Shown here: positions 36,064-43,290 of the stretch, piece by piece
Layout of the letters: every line of letters starts with the position of its first letter
Numbering within the stretch: the stretch's first letter is position 1
Translations under genes and position numbers: made by a program
Source of the DNA: Neorhizobium sp. JUb45
Lineage (GTDB): Bacteria; Pseudomonadota; Alphaproteobacteria; Rhizobiales; Rhizobiaceae
Length of the DNA: 64,000 bases
Assembly (NCBI RefSeq): GCF_004343585.1
Contig: NZ_SLYW01000013.1
Location: forward strand, 34,995-98,994
Direction of reading: 5' to 3'
Notes under the pieces: model-generated
Databases searched by the model: none
What the model was told of the DNA's origin: nothing
The model's input: only the letters and a program-made list of their open reading frames with translations

Positions 36064-37361
36064 TTGGCACCTCTTATGAATTGAATGAAGATTGCGCTCA
36101 CGATCGCGAGGGCAGCGGCAAACAGGTAAAGGCTGGTGTAGTTGCCGCCTTGACCATCCGCACCGATGAGCAGCAATGCGGGGGCAAGAATGGGCGCGAC
36201 GGTCTGCGGAATTGTGCTTGAGAGGTTGAAGACACCCATTCCCTTGCCGGCAGAGCTGTCCTTGTCCGGCAAAACCTCGGAAACGAGTGCGTAGTCGACG
36301 CCGAGATAAAGACCGTTGCCAAGACCAGCGATCGCAATGCCGAGAAGAAACATCTCAACGCTGTGAGTGAACGCGATGATCCCCATCGCTATAACGAAGA
36401 ACAGTGATGCAAGCAGGATGAAGGGCTTGCGCTGACCGAAATAGTCCGACAGCCAGCCGCCGCCGATGCTGGCGACCGCAACTGCGACTGCCAGAACGAA
36501 CATAGCAATTGTCAGGATTGGCGCAATCGTCTGCGTGGTATAGCCGAGCCGGTCGATCAGGAAGTAAGTCTTGTATGTTGTCAGCAGGTAGAGAGATGTC
36601 CAGGCCAGAAACCTGCCCATCCAAACAAGCCCGAAATCACGATTGACGAACGGGTTGATCCACAGGGCTCCCAAAAGGCTACCTAGCGTCAGGCGTTTCT
36701 TCGGAGCCGATTGAAGCGGTGCCTCGCGCAACGTAAACAGGAAAGGGGCGGCCAGCAGTGCACCGAGCAGAACTGGCCACATGAACATTCCTATTCCATC
36801 GGTTCCGACCAGCTGAATCAGGAAAACACCACTCACGACGGCTACTTGCCCGGTCATCCCCATGAGGCCCGACACGCGGCCGCGCAATGCTAGCGGCACC
36901 CGCTCAGGTAAAATGGCTATGGTTGCGGCAACCGCAGCATTGAAACTTGCTTGCGCAAGGGCCCAGCCGAGCGCGACCATAGGTATCGTTGACGCGATCG
37001 CGATCAAATATATGGCCAGAGCACCAGCAACAAAGCCGCCCAAAAGGAACGGCTTCCTCTGTCCCCATCGTGACGTGAGCCGGTCGCTCAGCATTCCAAA
37101 AATAGGGTTCGATATAAGCGCGGCGGCTGCGCCGACGCTGGATACCAGAGCAAATGAGCTTGCCTTCCCATCAGGATCGATCTGACCGACCCTCAGGGCG
37201 ATCGTTACTGATGCCGGTGTGATAAGAGCGACGTAAATTCCGATGATGGCGGCGATATAGCGAACGACGAAGAGGCTGTCGATCGACTGGCCGGTGAGCC
37301 GCATGTGACGTTCCGGTGTGGTCTCGGCCCGAATTGTGTTGGGGTCTATGGACTGAAGCAT
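36060..37361 (-). CDS. MFS sugar/glycoside transporter
   Basis: A 433-residue twelve-span major facilitator. It has G-M-L-S-D-R-L-T-S-R-W-G-Q-R-K-P in loop 2-3 and G-G-W-L-S-D-Y-F-G-Q-R-K-P in loop 8-9, the pattern seen in SLC45/GPH-like sugar carriers. The start is ATG 37361, directly behind GGAGGAGGG. Four-base overlap with the GH3 gene shows that it feeds that enzyme, so the substrate is probably a disaccharide or aryl-glucoside. The palindrome at 37424-37445 lies 63 bp upstream. Confidence 0.87.
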   Translation of the reverse strand: MLQSIDPNTIRAETTPERHMRLTGQSIDSLFVVRYIAAIIGIYVALITPASVTIALRVGQIDPDGKASSFALVSSVGAAAALISNPIFGMLSDRLTSRWGQRKPFLLGGFVAGALAIYLIAIASTIPMVALGWALAQASFNAAVAATIAILPERVPLALRGRVSGLMGMTGQVAVVSGVFLIQLVGTDGIGMFMWPVLLGALLAAPFLFTLREAPLQSAPKKRLTLGSLLGALWINPFVNRDFGLVWMGRFLAWTSLYLLTTYKTYFLIDRLGYTTQTIAPILTIAMFVLAVAVAVASIGGGWLSDYFGQRKPFILLASLFFVIAMGIIAFTHSVEMFLLGIAIAGLGNGLYLGVDYALVSEVLPDKDSSAGKGMGVFNLSSTIPQTVAPILAPALLLIGADGQGGNYTSLYLFAAALAIVSAIFIQFIRGAK

Positions 37362-37423
37362 CTTTCCCTCCTCCAAGGTGATGACAGTTGATGATCTAGC
37401 CCACGCTATCGCTAATTCAAGAT

Positions 37424-37445
37424 ACAGGTCGGCCGACCGACCTGT
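37424..37445. promoter_or_regulatory. Inverted repeat, candidate TetR operator of the glycoside operon
   Basis: Arms ACAGGTCGG (37424-37432) and CCGACCTGT (37437-37445) flank a four-base centre. The repeat lies between the tetR stop and the MFS start, at promoter distance from the MFS gene, and has GGTCGG half-sites usual for TetR operators. The T-run beside it is on the plus strand and faces no gene end, so an operator is likelier than a terminator. Confidence 0.65.
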
Positions 37446-37484
37446 TTTTTAACCGACATTCGGTTCGAGGGCAAGAACTGTCGC

Positions 37485-38093
37485 TTACCTGATCGCGTCG
37501 AGCCGTTCACGCGTAAGCGCCGCCGCAAGTTCTATGGCACCTGTGAAGTCAAAGGATGGATTGCGTAGCCACTGCATCTGGAGCCCGTCGGAAGCAGCAA
37601 ACAGTATGGAAACCAGCGACAATATCAGCCTTTTTGACTCCTCGCTCTCCACTCTTTTTGCTTGAGCAATGGCGTCGGCAAATCCTTGCCGTACCAAATC
37701 GTAGCGAGCGACGAAAAAGGCATGAGCCGGATGGTCTCCCGTCAAAGACTCTCCTGTCATGACGGAAAAAAAACGTACAAGCTCCCGATCTCGAGCGTTG
37801 CGATATGCTGCTTGCAAAACTTCGTCGACAAAATCCGATCTGCCTTGTGCGACCGCTTCGATATCCGGACGGCTTGCTGCCGGCGGGTAATGGAGGTTCA
37901 AAACCGCTTCAAGAAGTTGGTCCTTGCCGCCGAAATGATGGTGCAGTGCCGATTGAACGACACCCGCCCGACTGGCGATCTGGTTCATCGTCGTCGCGCG
38001 ATAGCCATTCTCACCGAAGAGTTCGACCGCACCTTTGAGGATCGCGGATCGCGTAAGCGCACCTTTTTCTGCGTTTCGTTTGGCGCGAGGCAT
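37485..38093 (-). CDS. TetR-family transcriptional regulator
   Basis: A 202-residue TetR repressor with the helix-turn-helix at about 15-55 (A-T-T-M-N-Q-I-A-S-R-A-G-V-V-Q-S-A-L-H-H-H-F-G-G-K) and a helical ligand domain. The start is taken as ATG 38093 (M-P-R-A-K-R-N), with an upstream alternative at 38117. It is encoded just upstream of the MFS-GH3 operon on the same strand, with an inverted repeat between, so it very likely represses that operon and responds to the glycoside or a product. Confidence 0.87.
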   Translation of the reverse strand: MPRAKRNAEKGALTRSAILKGAVELFGENGYRATTMNQIASRAGVVQSALHHHFGGKDQLLEAVLNLHYPPAASRPDIEAVAQGRSDFVDEVLQAAYRNARDRELVRFFSVMTGESLTGDHPAHAFFVARYDLVRQGFADAIAQAKRVESEESKRLILSLVSILFAASDGLQMQWLRNPSFDFTGAIELAAALTRERLDAIR

Positions 38094-38286
38094 GAGAAAC
38101 CTTTCCGGGAAAGCCACGTCATCCGGTCTCCAGACGCCGTCATCTCCCTATTAGTCAGAAGGGGAAATACACGCAATTGAAGGATCGGAATAGTGGGCGC
38201 CAAATTAGCATCCCCACGCGTCAGTTCGACGCCGTCATTGCAAATTTTCGCACACCCGATCTTTGGAAGCCGTAGCGCCGATAGCG

Positions 38287-38290
38287 ATCT
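38287..38290. repeat. Target-site duplication, left (ATCT)
   Basis: ATCT lies immediately outside the left terminal repeat and recurs at 39561-39564, the 4-bp duplication usual for the IS407 group of the IS3 family. Confidence 0.85.
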
Positions 38291-38308
38291 TGACCTGCCA
38301 CTGAAGTT

Positions 38309-39238
38309 TCATCCGGCTGCGATTAGAGCCTCGGCAGTTTTTGATAAGCCAAATGGCGTGGTGGGAGCAACCGGGGGAAACGCGAAGCTTCCACATCGCG
38401 CAGCGTTGGAGCCGGTTGCGGCGATGATCCCGGCATAGTCCGCCGGGGTTTGGTATTCGAGCGATGAGTGCGGCCGGAAATTGTTGTAGTCGTTGGCCCA
38501 TTCCGCAATGGCGCTGCGGGCGTGATCGAGGCCGAAGAACAGGCTCTCGTTGAGCAGCTCGTCGCGCATGCGGCCGTTGAAGCTCTCGACATAGCCATTT
38601 TGCATTGGTCTTCCCGGCGCGATGTAGTGCCACTCGACCTTGTGATCCTTCGACCAAGCAAGGATGGCATTCGAGGTCAGTTCGGTCCCGTTGTCTGAGA
38701 CAATCATGCCAGGCTTGCCTCGTCGCTCGATAAGCGTCGTCAGTTCTCGCGCGACACGGCGACCTGATATCGATGTGTCCGGGATCGCCGCCAGGCATTC
38801 GCGCGTGACATCGTCGACTACATTGAGGATGCGGAAGCGCCTGCCGCAGGCGAATTGATCATGGACGAAATCCAGAGACCAGCGGGCATTGGCCTTTGCT
38901 TCGACGAGGATCGGCGCACGCGTTCCGACGGCACGCCGCCTGGCTTTCCGTTTGCGCACGGAAAGACCTTCCTCGCGATAGAGCCGATAGATGCGATTGA
39001 CCCCGGAAGGCTCTCCGTCTCGCCGAAGCAGAATGAACAGCCGTCGGTAGCCGAACCGTCGTCGCTCGTTGGCCAGATCGCGCAGCTTCGCTCGCAACTC
39101 GACCTCAGGCGGCCGAGAGGATCGATAACGGATCGTCTTTCGATCTGCGGATATGATCTGGCAGGCCCGCCGTTCCGAAAGGCCCATGATGGCCTTCAGG
39201 TGCGCGACAGCGTCACGCTTGGCGGCAGGCCCTACCAT
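38309..39238 (-). CDS. IS3-family transposase OrfB (DDE integrase domain)
   Basis: A 309-residue catalytic part of the transposase: an N-terminal HTH_21-type region (H-L-K-A-I-M-G-L-S-E-R-R-A-C), then the rve integrase core with the DDE triad in S-L-D-F-V-H-D, V-S-D-N-G-T-E and N-G-Y-V-E-S-F-N-G. It is made as an OrfAB fusion when ribosomes slip by -1 on the A7 run at 39238-39244, where the end of orfA overlaps its start. The frame is complete, so the enzyme is probably functional. Confidence 0.93.
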   Translation of the reverse strand: MVGPAAKRDAVAHLKAIMGLSERRACQIISADRKTIRYRSSRPPEVELRAKLRDLANERRRFGYRRLFILLRRDGEPSGVNRIYRLYREEGLSVRKRKARRRAVGTRAPILVEAKANARWSLDFVHDQFACGRRFRILNVVDDVTRECLAAIPDTSISGRRVARELTTLIERRGKPGMIVSDNGTELTSNAILAWSKDHKVEWHYIAPGRPMQNGYVESFNGRMRDELLNESLFFGLDHARSAIAEWANDYNNFRPHSSLEYQTPADYAGIIAATGSNAARCGSFAFPPVAPTTPFGLSKTAEALIAAG

Positions 39239-39498
39239 TTTTTTGAAAGAAGCTCGCGGAGTGCGGCTGTATCCAGCATCTGTTCAGCAAGCAGCTTCTT
39301 CAGCTTGGCATTCTCATCCTCCAGCGCCTTCAGACGCTTGGCCTCAGATACTTCCATGCCGCCATATTTGGCCTTCCAGTTGTAAAAGGTTGCCTCGGAA
39401 ATCCCGTGCCTACGGCAAAGATCAGCCGCTTTCGCTCCGGCCTCCTGCTCCTTCAACACGGCAATGATCTGCTCTTCCGTAAATCGCTGCTTCTTCAT
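39232..39498 (-). CDS. IS3-family transposase OrfA (helix-turn-helix)
   Basis: An 88-residue DNA-binding subunit. The helix-turn-helix A-A-D-L-C-R-R-H-G-I-S-E-A-T-F-Y-N-W-K lies at about 24-42, and the coiled-coil L-K-A-L-E-D-E-N-A-K-L-K-K-L-L-A follows. It ends on L-S-K-K-W across an A7 run (39238-39244), a slippery sequence for programmed -1 frameshifting into orfB. Confidence 0.93.
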   Translation of the reverse strand: MKKQRFTEEQIIAVLKEQEAGAKAADLCRRHGISEATFYNWKAKYGGMEVSEAKRLKALEDENAKLKKLLAEQMLDTAALRELLSKKW

Positions 39499-39560
39499 AA
39501 GTCCGTCCTCAATGGGCCGAACTCTAATCCATTCTGGAGGAAATTCTCAGTGGCAGGTCA

Positions 39561-39564
39561 ATCT
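39561..39564. repeat. Target-site duplication, right (ATCT)
   Basis: Matches 38287-38290 and marks the right boundary of the IS element. Confidence 0.85.
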
Positions 39565-39734
39565 CACTCACACGCTACGCCTACCGAACGGCCACCGTCA
39601 CATCACTTATAGCGTGGCTTTGTACGGCGCGTTGAAAAGGGGACGCAGAGCGGTTCTGGTTGACTGGTATCGCCGGCTCGGTTCCAAAGATCCGCCAGCA
39701 TTTGTTGGGAGTTACCTTGTTGGGGTGTCCCGCG

Positions 39735-40355
39735 TTATAAACTGGTTTTGCGACCACCCGCCCCCGTCAGGCGGAAAGTAAGGTTAATTCGCTCTCCAGA
39801 AACCTGTTTGGTGCGGGCAACACCATGTTGCCAATTTCGCTGCGTTGCGCCCGACATGATCAGTAGACTTCCGTGTTCCAGAACCAAGCGTACAGTTTTC
39901 GAGTGGTCATCTCGTCGCCTTAAATCAAAACGGCGTTCAGCTCCCAGACTAATTGATGCTATAACAGGGTTTGAGCCGAGTTCTTTTTCGTCGTCCGAAT
40001 GCCAACCGATCGCATCGTCGCCACTGCGATATAGATTTGCCAGCATCGAGTTGAAGCTCGAAGAGCATATCTCTTCGAGGCGCTGCCGGAGCATCTCCAG
40101 AAGTGGCGTGAAAGGGTGGGGTTTAAGAATTTGTGCGAGCGTCGAATAGGTATGGACGACGTCACCATACCAGCTACTAAGTCGTGGCTGCGGAATGACG
40201 CGATCCTCGATCCGAACAGAGTGTTGTTCCCAAATGATTTCTTCCCGCAGCCTTTCAAACAAATTGTCAGGCGACACGCCAAGGTCGGGGCTCGGATGAT
40301 AGACGACCTCTGCACCCTCCAGTAGCAAACGACGCGTTTCGTTGAACAGGTCCAT
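39735..40355 (-). CDS. AlkB-like 2-oxoglutarate/Fe(II) dioxygenase
   Basis: A 206-residue AlkB-family protein of the short ALKBH2-like type. Iron ligands are visible as W-H119-S-D121 and W-Q-H177-G-V, and the 2-oxoglutarate-binding arginines as R189-I-N-L-T-F-R195. The nucleotide-recognition region has N-L-Y-R...I-G-W-H-S-D-D-E, as in DNA dealkylation enzymes that remove 1-methyladenine and 3-methylcytosine. ATG 40355 lies two bases after the stop of the quinone-reductase gene, so the two are translationally linked. Acting on DNA or RNA damaged by alkylating or reactive carbonyl compounds is the likely role. Confidence 0.9.
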   Translation of the reverse strand: MDLFNETRRLLLEGAEVVYHPSPDLGVSPDNLFERLREEIIWEQHSVRIEDRVIPQPRLSSWYGDVVHTYSTLAQILKPHPFTPLLEMLRQRLEEICSSSFNSMLANLYRSGDDAIGWHSDDEKELGSNPVIASISLGAERRFDLRRRDDHSKTVRLVLEHGSLLIMSGATQRNWQHGVARTKQVSGERINLTFRLTGAGGRKTSL

Positions 40356-40357
40356 TA

Positions 40358-41314
40358 TCACTCCGTCACAATTACGATCTTGCCCTCAGCAGCGTTAGCT
40401 TCCATGCAAGCATGGGCATCTACGATCTCGTCAAGTTTGAAGACCTTGCCAATCTTGATCGCAATTTCGCCAGCTTCCACTTCGTCCACCAGCTTTTGGA
40501 AGGGCATTTTCAAGAAATCGTCAGAATCGCCGCTGTAGGTGGTCAACGAGACCTTGTTTGGAATAAGATCCATGGGCGCGAAATTCTGGAGAGACCACTG
40601 ATTTCCAACCATACCTGCCATGCATACGACACCGCCGCTATCAGCAGACTTTAGTGAGTCTTCCAGCGTTGTCGTGCCCACGAGTTCGAGCACCTTGTCG
40701 AACTTGAGCGGGCCGGCATGGGTTTGTCCGTCATCAACGATCACACATTCGGCGCCTTGTTCATAAAGGAGACGGGTGCGATCCCTGTTTCGCGTTGTCG
40801 CAGTAACATGGGCCCCAGCTCGCCTCGCCAGACCAATCGCTGCCATTCCGACTGAGGTTGTCCCGCCGCGGACGAGAAGGCGCTCTCCTGATTTTAGCGT
40901 CAGTGAAGAAAATAGTGAGCCCCACGCTGTTTGCAGCATCTCAGGAAGTGCACCCAACGTATCCCACGGCAGCGCAGTTATAATTCGTCCGACCTGTTGG
41001 GCGGGGACGCAGACGTATTCTGCGTAGCTGCCATCATAGTCTCTGCCCATTCCTCCCATAATGGTGGCCACAATGTCGCCTTCTGAAAAATGTCCACCTG
41101 GCGCCGCATCGATGATGCCAACCGCCTCAATTCCGAGAATTCGTGGGAAAAGTACACTCGGAGAATGTCCTTGTCGTGTAAACAGTTCAGATCGATTTAG
41201 GCCAAACGCCTTCACCGCGATGCGGACCTCGTGCTTTTGCGGACGAGGCTTCGGCCGAGTTTCAAAATTGAGAACGTCAGGCCCTCCAGCACGATGAACA
41301 ACAACAGCCCTCAT
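40358..41314 (-). CDS. Zinc-independent medium-chain dehydrogenase (quinone oxidoreductase family)
   Basis: A 318-residue MDR protein beginning M-R-A-V-V-V-H-R-A-G-G-P-D-V-L, the usual start of the quinone-reductase branch. The NADPH-binding segment is V-R-G-G-T-T-S-V-G-M-A-A-I-G-L-A-R-R-A-G, and there are no zinc cysteines. ATG 41314 is preferred to an upstream frame without ribosome site. Its stop is two bases from the start of the AlkB-like gene. Reduction of quinones or reactive enones beside a dealkylase gene suggests a defence unit against electrophiles; that is inference. Confidence 0.87.
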   Translation of the reverse strand: MRAVVVHRAGGPDVLNFETRPKPRPQKHEVRIAVKAFGLNRSELFTRQGHSPSVLFPRILGIEAVGIIDAAPGGHFSEGDIVATIMGGMGRDYDGSYAEYVCVPAQQVGRIITALPWDTLGALPEMLQTAWGSLFSSLTLKSGERLLVRGGTTSVGMAAIGLARRAGAHVTATTRNRDRTRLLYEQGAECVIVDDGQTHAGPLKFDKVLELVGTTTLEDSLKSADSGGVVCMAGMVGNQWSLQNFAPMDLIPNKVSLTTYSGDSDDFLKMPFQKLVDEVEAGEIAIKIGKVFKLDEIVDAHACMEANAAEGKIVIVTE

Positions 41315-41444
41315 CACGTAAGCCCTCTGCCTATCCTCAAGCCGCCACTCTGATTGATAGTCTCTTTTAGACACGAAACGCGGACATACACCCGGCGACA
41401 GGAGCCAACGGGTGTATAATCAATGCAACGACAGCTGTGTCGTT

Positions 41445-41876
41445 TTAGGCAGACACGACCGGGCGTGCGAACCCTGCGAGGGGCGTTAAGAATATAGCAC
41501 CAAATGATTCAAGCTTTGTCTTGAGGTCCGCAGGCGGGAGACCGTAGACGTAAAGCGCTTGGATCTTGGCGAGCTTTAAGAACTTTTCGGCATACGGCCC
41601 GAAGGTTTTCTCCACGTGTGGCAAAACGCCTTCGGTCAGGTAGCGCTCAACGATGTGAACTGAGCGACCGTCTTCTCCGAGCGAATATTCGTAGATCAAC
41701 GTGCCGGGTTCTTTGCTGGACAAGTCGACGATCTCAGCGATCAGGCTTTTGAACTCCTCAAGAACATCGGGTTCAACCGTCATATGGAAAACGTTGGTGA
41801 TGTAGGTCACTACAGGTTCTTCCGTTTCTATGTGTGTTCTGGATTTTGCCGATAATTCGGTCTTCTGAAGGACCAT
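41445..41876 (-). CDS. ABM-domain protein (putative quinol monooxygenase family)
   Basis: A 143-residue protein with one antibiotic-biosynthesis-monooxygenase (ABM) domain at about 22-115: T-N-V-F-H-M-T-V...E-P-G-T-L-I-Y-E-Y-S and H-I-V-E-R-Y, typical of dimeric ferredoxin-like proteins. ABM proteins include YgiN-like quinol monooxygenases and proteins of unknown function. It lies on the same strand between a tautomerase gene and a quinone reductase gene, so a part in quinone or phenolic metabolism is plausible. Confidence 0.8.
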   Translation of the reverse strand: MVLQKTELSAKSRTHIETEEPVVTYITNVFHMTVEPDVLEEFKSLIAEIVDLSSKEPGTLIYEYSLGEDGRSVHIVERYLTEGVLPHVEKTFGPYAEKFLKLAKIQALYVYGLPPADLKTKLESFGAIFLTPLAGFARPVVSA

Positions 41877-41967
41877 TCCCTCAAATATTCGACAAGATGA
41901 AGGATGGGGGAATCTGGTTTCAAAGATTATCGCTGCGCCCTGAGTTGGAGGGCGCAGCGGTACTCAA

Positions 41968-42165
41968 TCAGGAAGCTTCGGGCTCATCGCCGAAGATCTT
42001 TCCGGCACCAGCCCAATCGGAAGGCGCAACATCTTCAAAGATGACATAGATATAGTTCGGATCAGTTCCGGTATTTTTGACGATGCTCTCGGTGATTTCC
42101 GCAGCAACTGCCTTCTTGGCTTTTGCGTCCTTACCGCTGAACCAGCTTACTCGTACGACCGGCAT
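41968..42165 (-). CDS. 4-Oxalocrotonate tautomerase family protein
   Basis: A 65-residue tautomerase with the family's Pro directly after the initiator Met (M-P-V-V-R-V), which becomes the N-terminal catalytic base when Met is removed. The segment I-T-E-S-I-V-K-N-T-G-T-D-P-N-Y-I-Y-V-I-F-E-D-V matches 4-oxalocrotonate tautomerase. The length is normal. It is divergent from a LysR gene 146 bp away and leads the minus-strand group of ABM, quinone reductase and AlkB-like genes. The actual substrate is not known. Confidence 0.87.
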   Translation of the reverse strand: MPVVRVSWFSGKDAKAKKAVAAEITESIVKNTGTDPNYIYVIFEDVAPSDWAGAGKIFGDEPEAS

Positions 42166-42311
42166 GAATTTCTCCTGATGAATGTTGGCGAGGCTTGCAC
42201 TCAGTTTGCGCGACCAGCTTGCTTGGCTGGTTGCCTAGAGACATCCAATACTGTAATCCCAAAGCGCGATAAACTCGCGAAAAGCTACTATCAGTAGAGG
42301 AAATCGCTACA

Positions 42312-43226
42312 ATGGCTCATTTGGAACGATTGAATGGCATTGTCAGCTTTGTTGAGGCCGCAACCGCTCTTAGCTTTACCGCCGCAGCGGAAAACTTGGG
42401 CGTTACCAAGTCGGCGGTTGGGAAAAGCGTCAGTAGGCTCGAAGACAGGCTCGGGACGAAACTTCTTCATCGATCCACTCGAAAGCTCACTCTGACCCCA
42501 GACGGTGAAGCATATCTTGCAAGTTGCCGCCACGCGTTGGAGGAAATTGGCGGTGCTGAGCAGGTGCTGTTGGCCAAGAACCATCAATTTGGTGGGCGAT
42601 TACGCGTCGACGCACCCGCTGCCTGGGGGCGACAAATCTTGCTGCCGGTCTTGGCCAATATTGTGAAGCAGCATCCTGGTCTATCGCTATTATTGTCGCT
42701 GACGGACAGAATTATCGATCCAGTTGAGGAAGGTGTCGACTTGGCGATCCGGTTCGGTGAAACGAAAGATACAAATGGTCTGATTATCCGCAAATTGGCC
42801 GAACAACGTGCCATGATCGTAGCCTCGCCAGATTATCTTAGGCTTCGAGGCACACCAATTACCGTCGACGAAATACAGGACCATGATTGCATAGTAGGCT
42901 TCCGGCGGGACATCCCCAACACATGGCGCGTACGAAATCTCGATGGCTCGACAAGCCGCATCACGCCACCTGCCACTCATGAAATCGGTGATGGGGCTGC
43001 AATTGTGGATTCTGCAGTTGCGGGACTTGGCCTCGCACAGATGCCGAGTTCACTCGTAGAGGATCACATCAAGAGTGGTCGGCTGTCCGCGGTTCTTGAG
43101 GAGTTTAGCGGTGCGAAAATTGACATTTCTGCGATATGGCCCTCTACTCGGCACCTTCTCCCCCGAGTTCGGTATGTTGTCGAGGCGCTGGCTAACGAAG
43201 GCCGCCGCGGCAGTCTGGGCAATTAG
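42312..43226 (+). CDS. LysR-family transcriptional regulator
   Basis: A 304-residue LysR regulator: helix-turn-helix at about 20-42 (A-A-E-N-L-G-V-T-K-S-A-V-G-K-S-V) and an effector domain of the CrgA/DsdC-like kind (R-S-T-R-K-L-T-L-T-P-D-G). It is divergent from the tautomerase gene, so the tautomerase-to-AlkB group is its probable target. Confidence 0.88.
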   Translation: MAHLERLNGIVSFVEAATALSFTAAAENLGVTKSAVGKSVSRLEDRLGTKLLHRSTRKLTLTPDGEAYLASCRHALEEIGGAEQVLLAKNHQFGGRLRVDAPAAWGRQILLPVLANIVKQHPGLSLLLSLTDRIIDPVEEGVDLAIRFGETKDTNGLIIRKLAEQRAMIVASPDYLRLRGTPITVDEIQDHDCIVGFRRDIPNTWRVRNLDGSTSRITPPATHEIGDGAAIVDSAVAGLGLAQMPSSLVEDHIKSGRLSAVLEEFSGAKIDISAIWPSTRHLLPRVRYVVEALANEGRRGSLGN

Positions 43227-43243
43227 AGCTTCCAGATTTGGTA

Positions 43244-43276
43244 AAAGGAGCACAACCACGTTGCTTATGCTCCTTT
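43244..43276. terminator. Bidirectional terminator between LysR and chemoreceptor genes
   Basis: The outer stem AAAGGAGCA (43244-43252) pairs with TGCTCCTTT (43268-43276), and an inner CAAC/GTTG stem forms in the loop. It sits between two convergent genes, 18 bp after the LysR stop and 15 bp before the chemoreceptor stop. Confidence 0.7.
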
Positions 43277-43290
43277 CTATTGTTGAGTGA

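Larger units (their letters stand above)
38291..39560 (-). mobile_element. Complete IS3-family (IS407-group) insertion sequence, 1270 bp
   Basis: Terminal inverted repeats begin with an identical 14 bases, TGACCTGCCACTGA, inward from 38291 and, on the other strand, from 39560. Imperfect similarity continues for about 45 bases (ATTAGAG and CGG shared). The element carries overlapping orfA and orfB on the minus strand and is flanked by ATCT on both sides. Both frames are intact, and the perfect duplication suggests a fairly recent insertion that could still be active. Removing it rejoins the short inverted arms CGTAGCG (38271-38277) and CGCTACG (39573-39579). Confidence 0.93.

Noticed and set aside
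37424..37450. Inverted repeat followed by a T-run read as an intrinsic terminator
   Set aside because: The T-run lies on the plus strand, while both flanking genes are on the minus strand; an operator explains the site better.
39561..39781. Open frame next to the IS element (ends in N-W-F-C-D-H)
   Set aside because: It begins inside the IS, overlaps the end of the AlkB-like gene in antisense and has no recognisable product.
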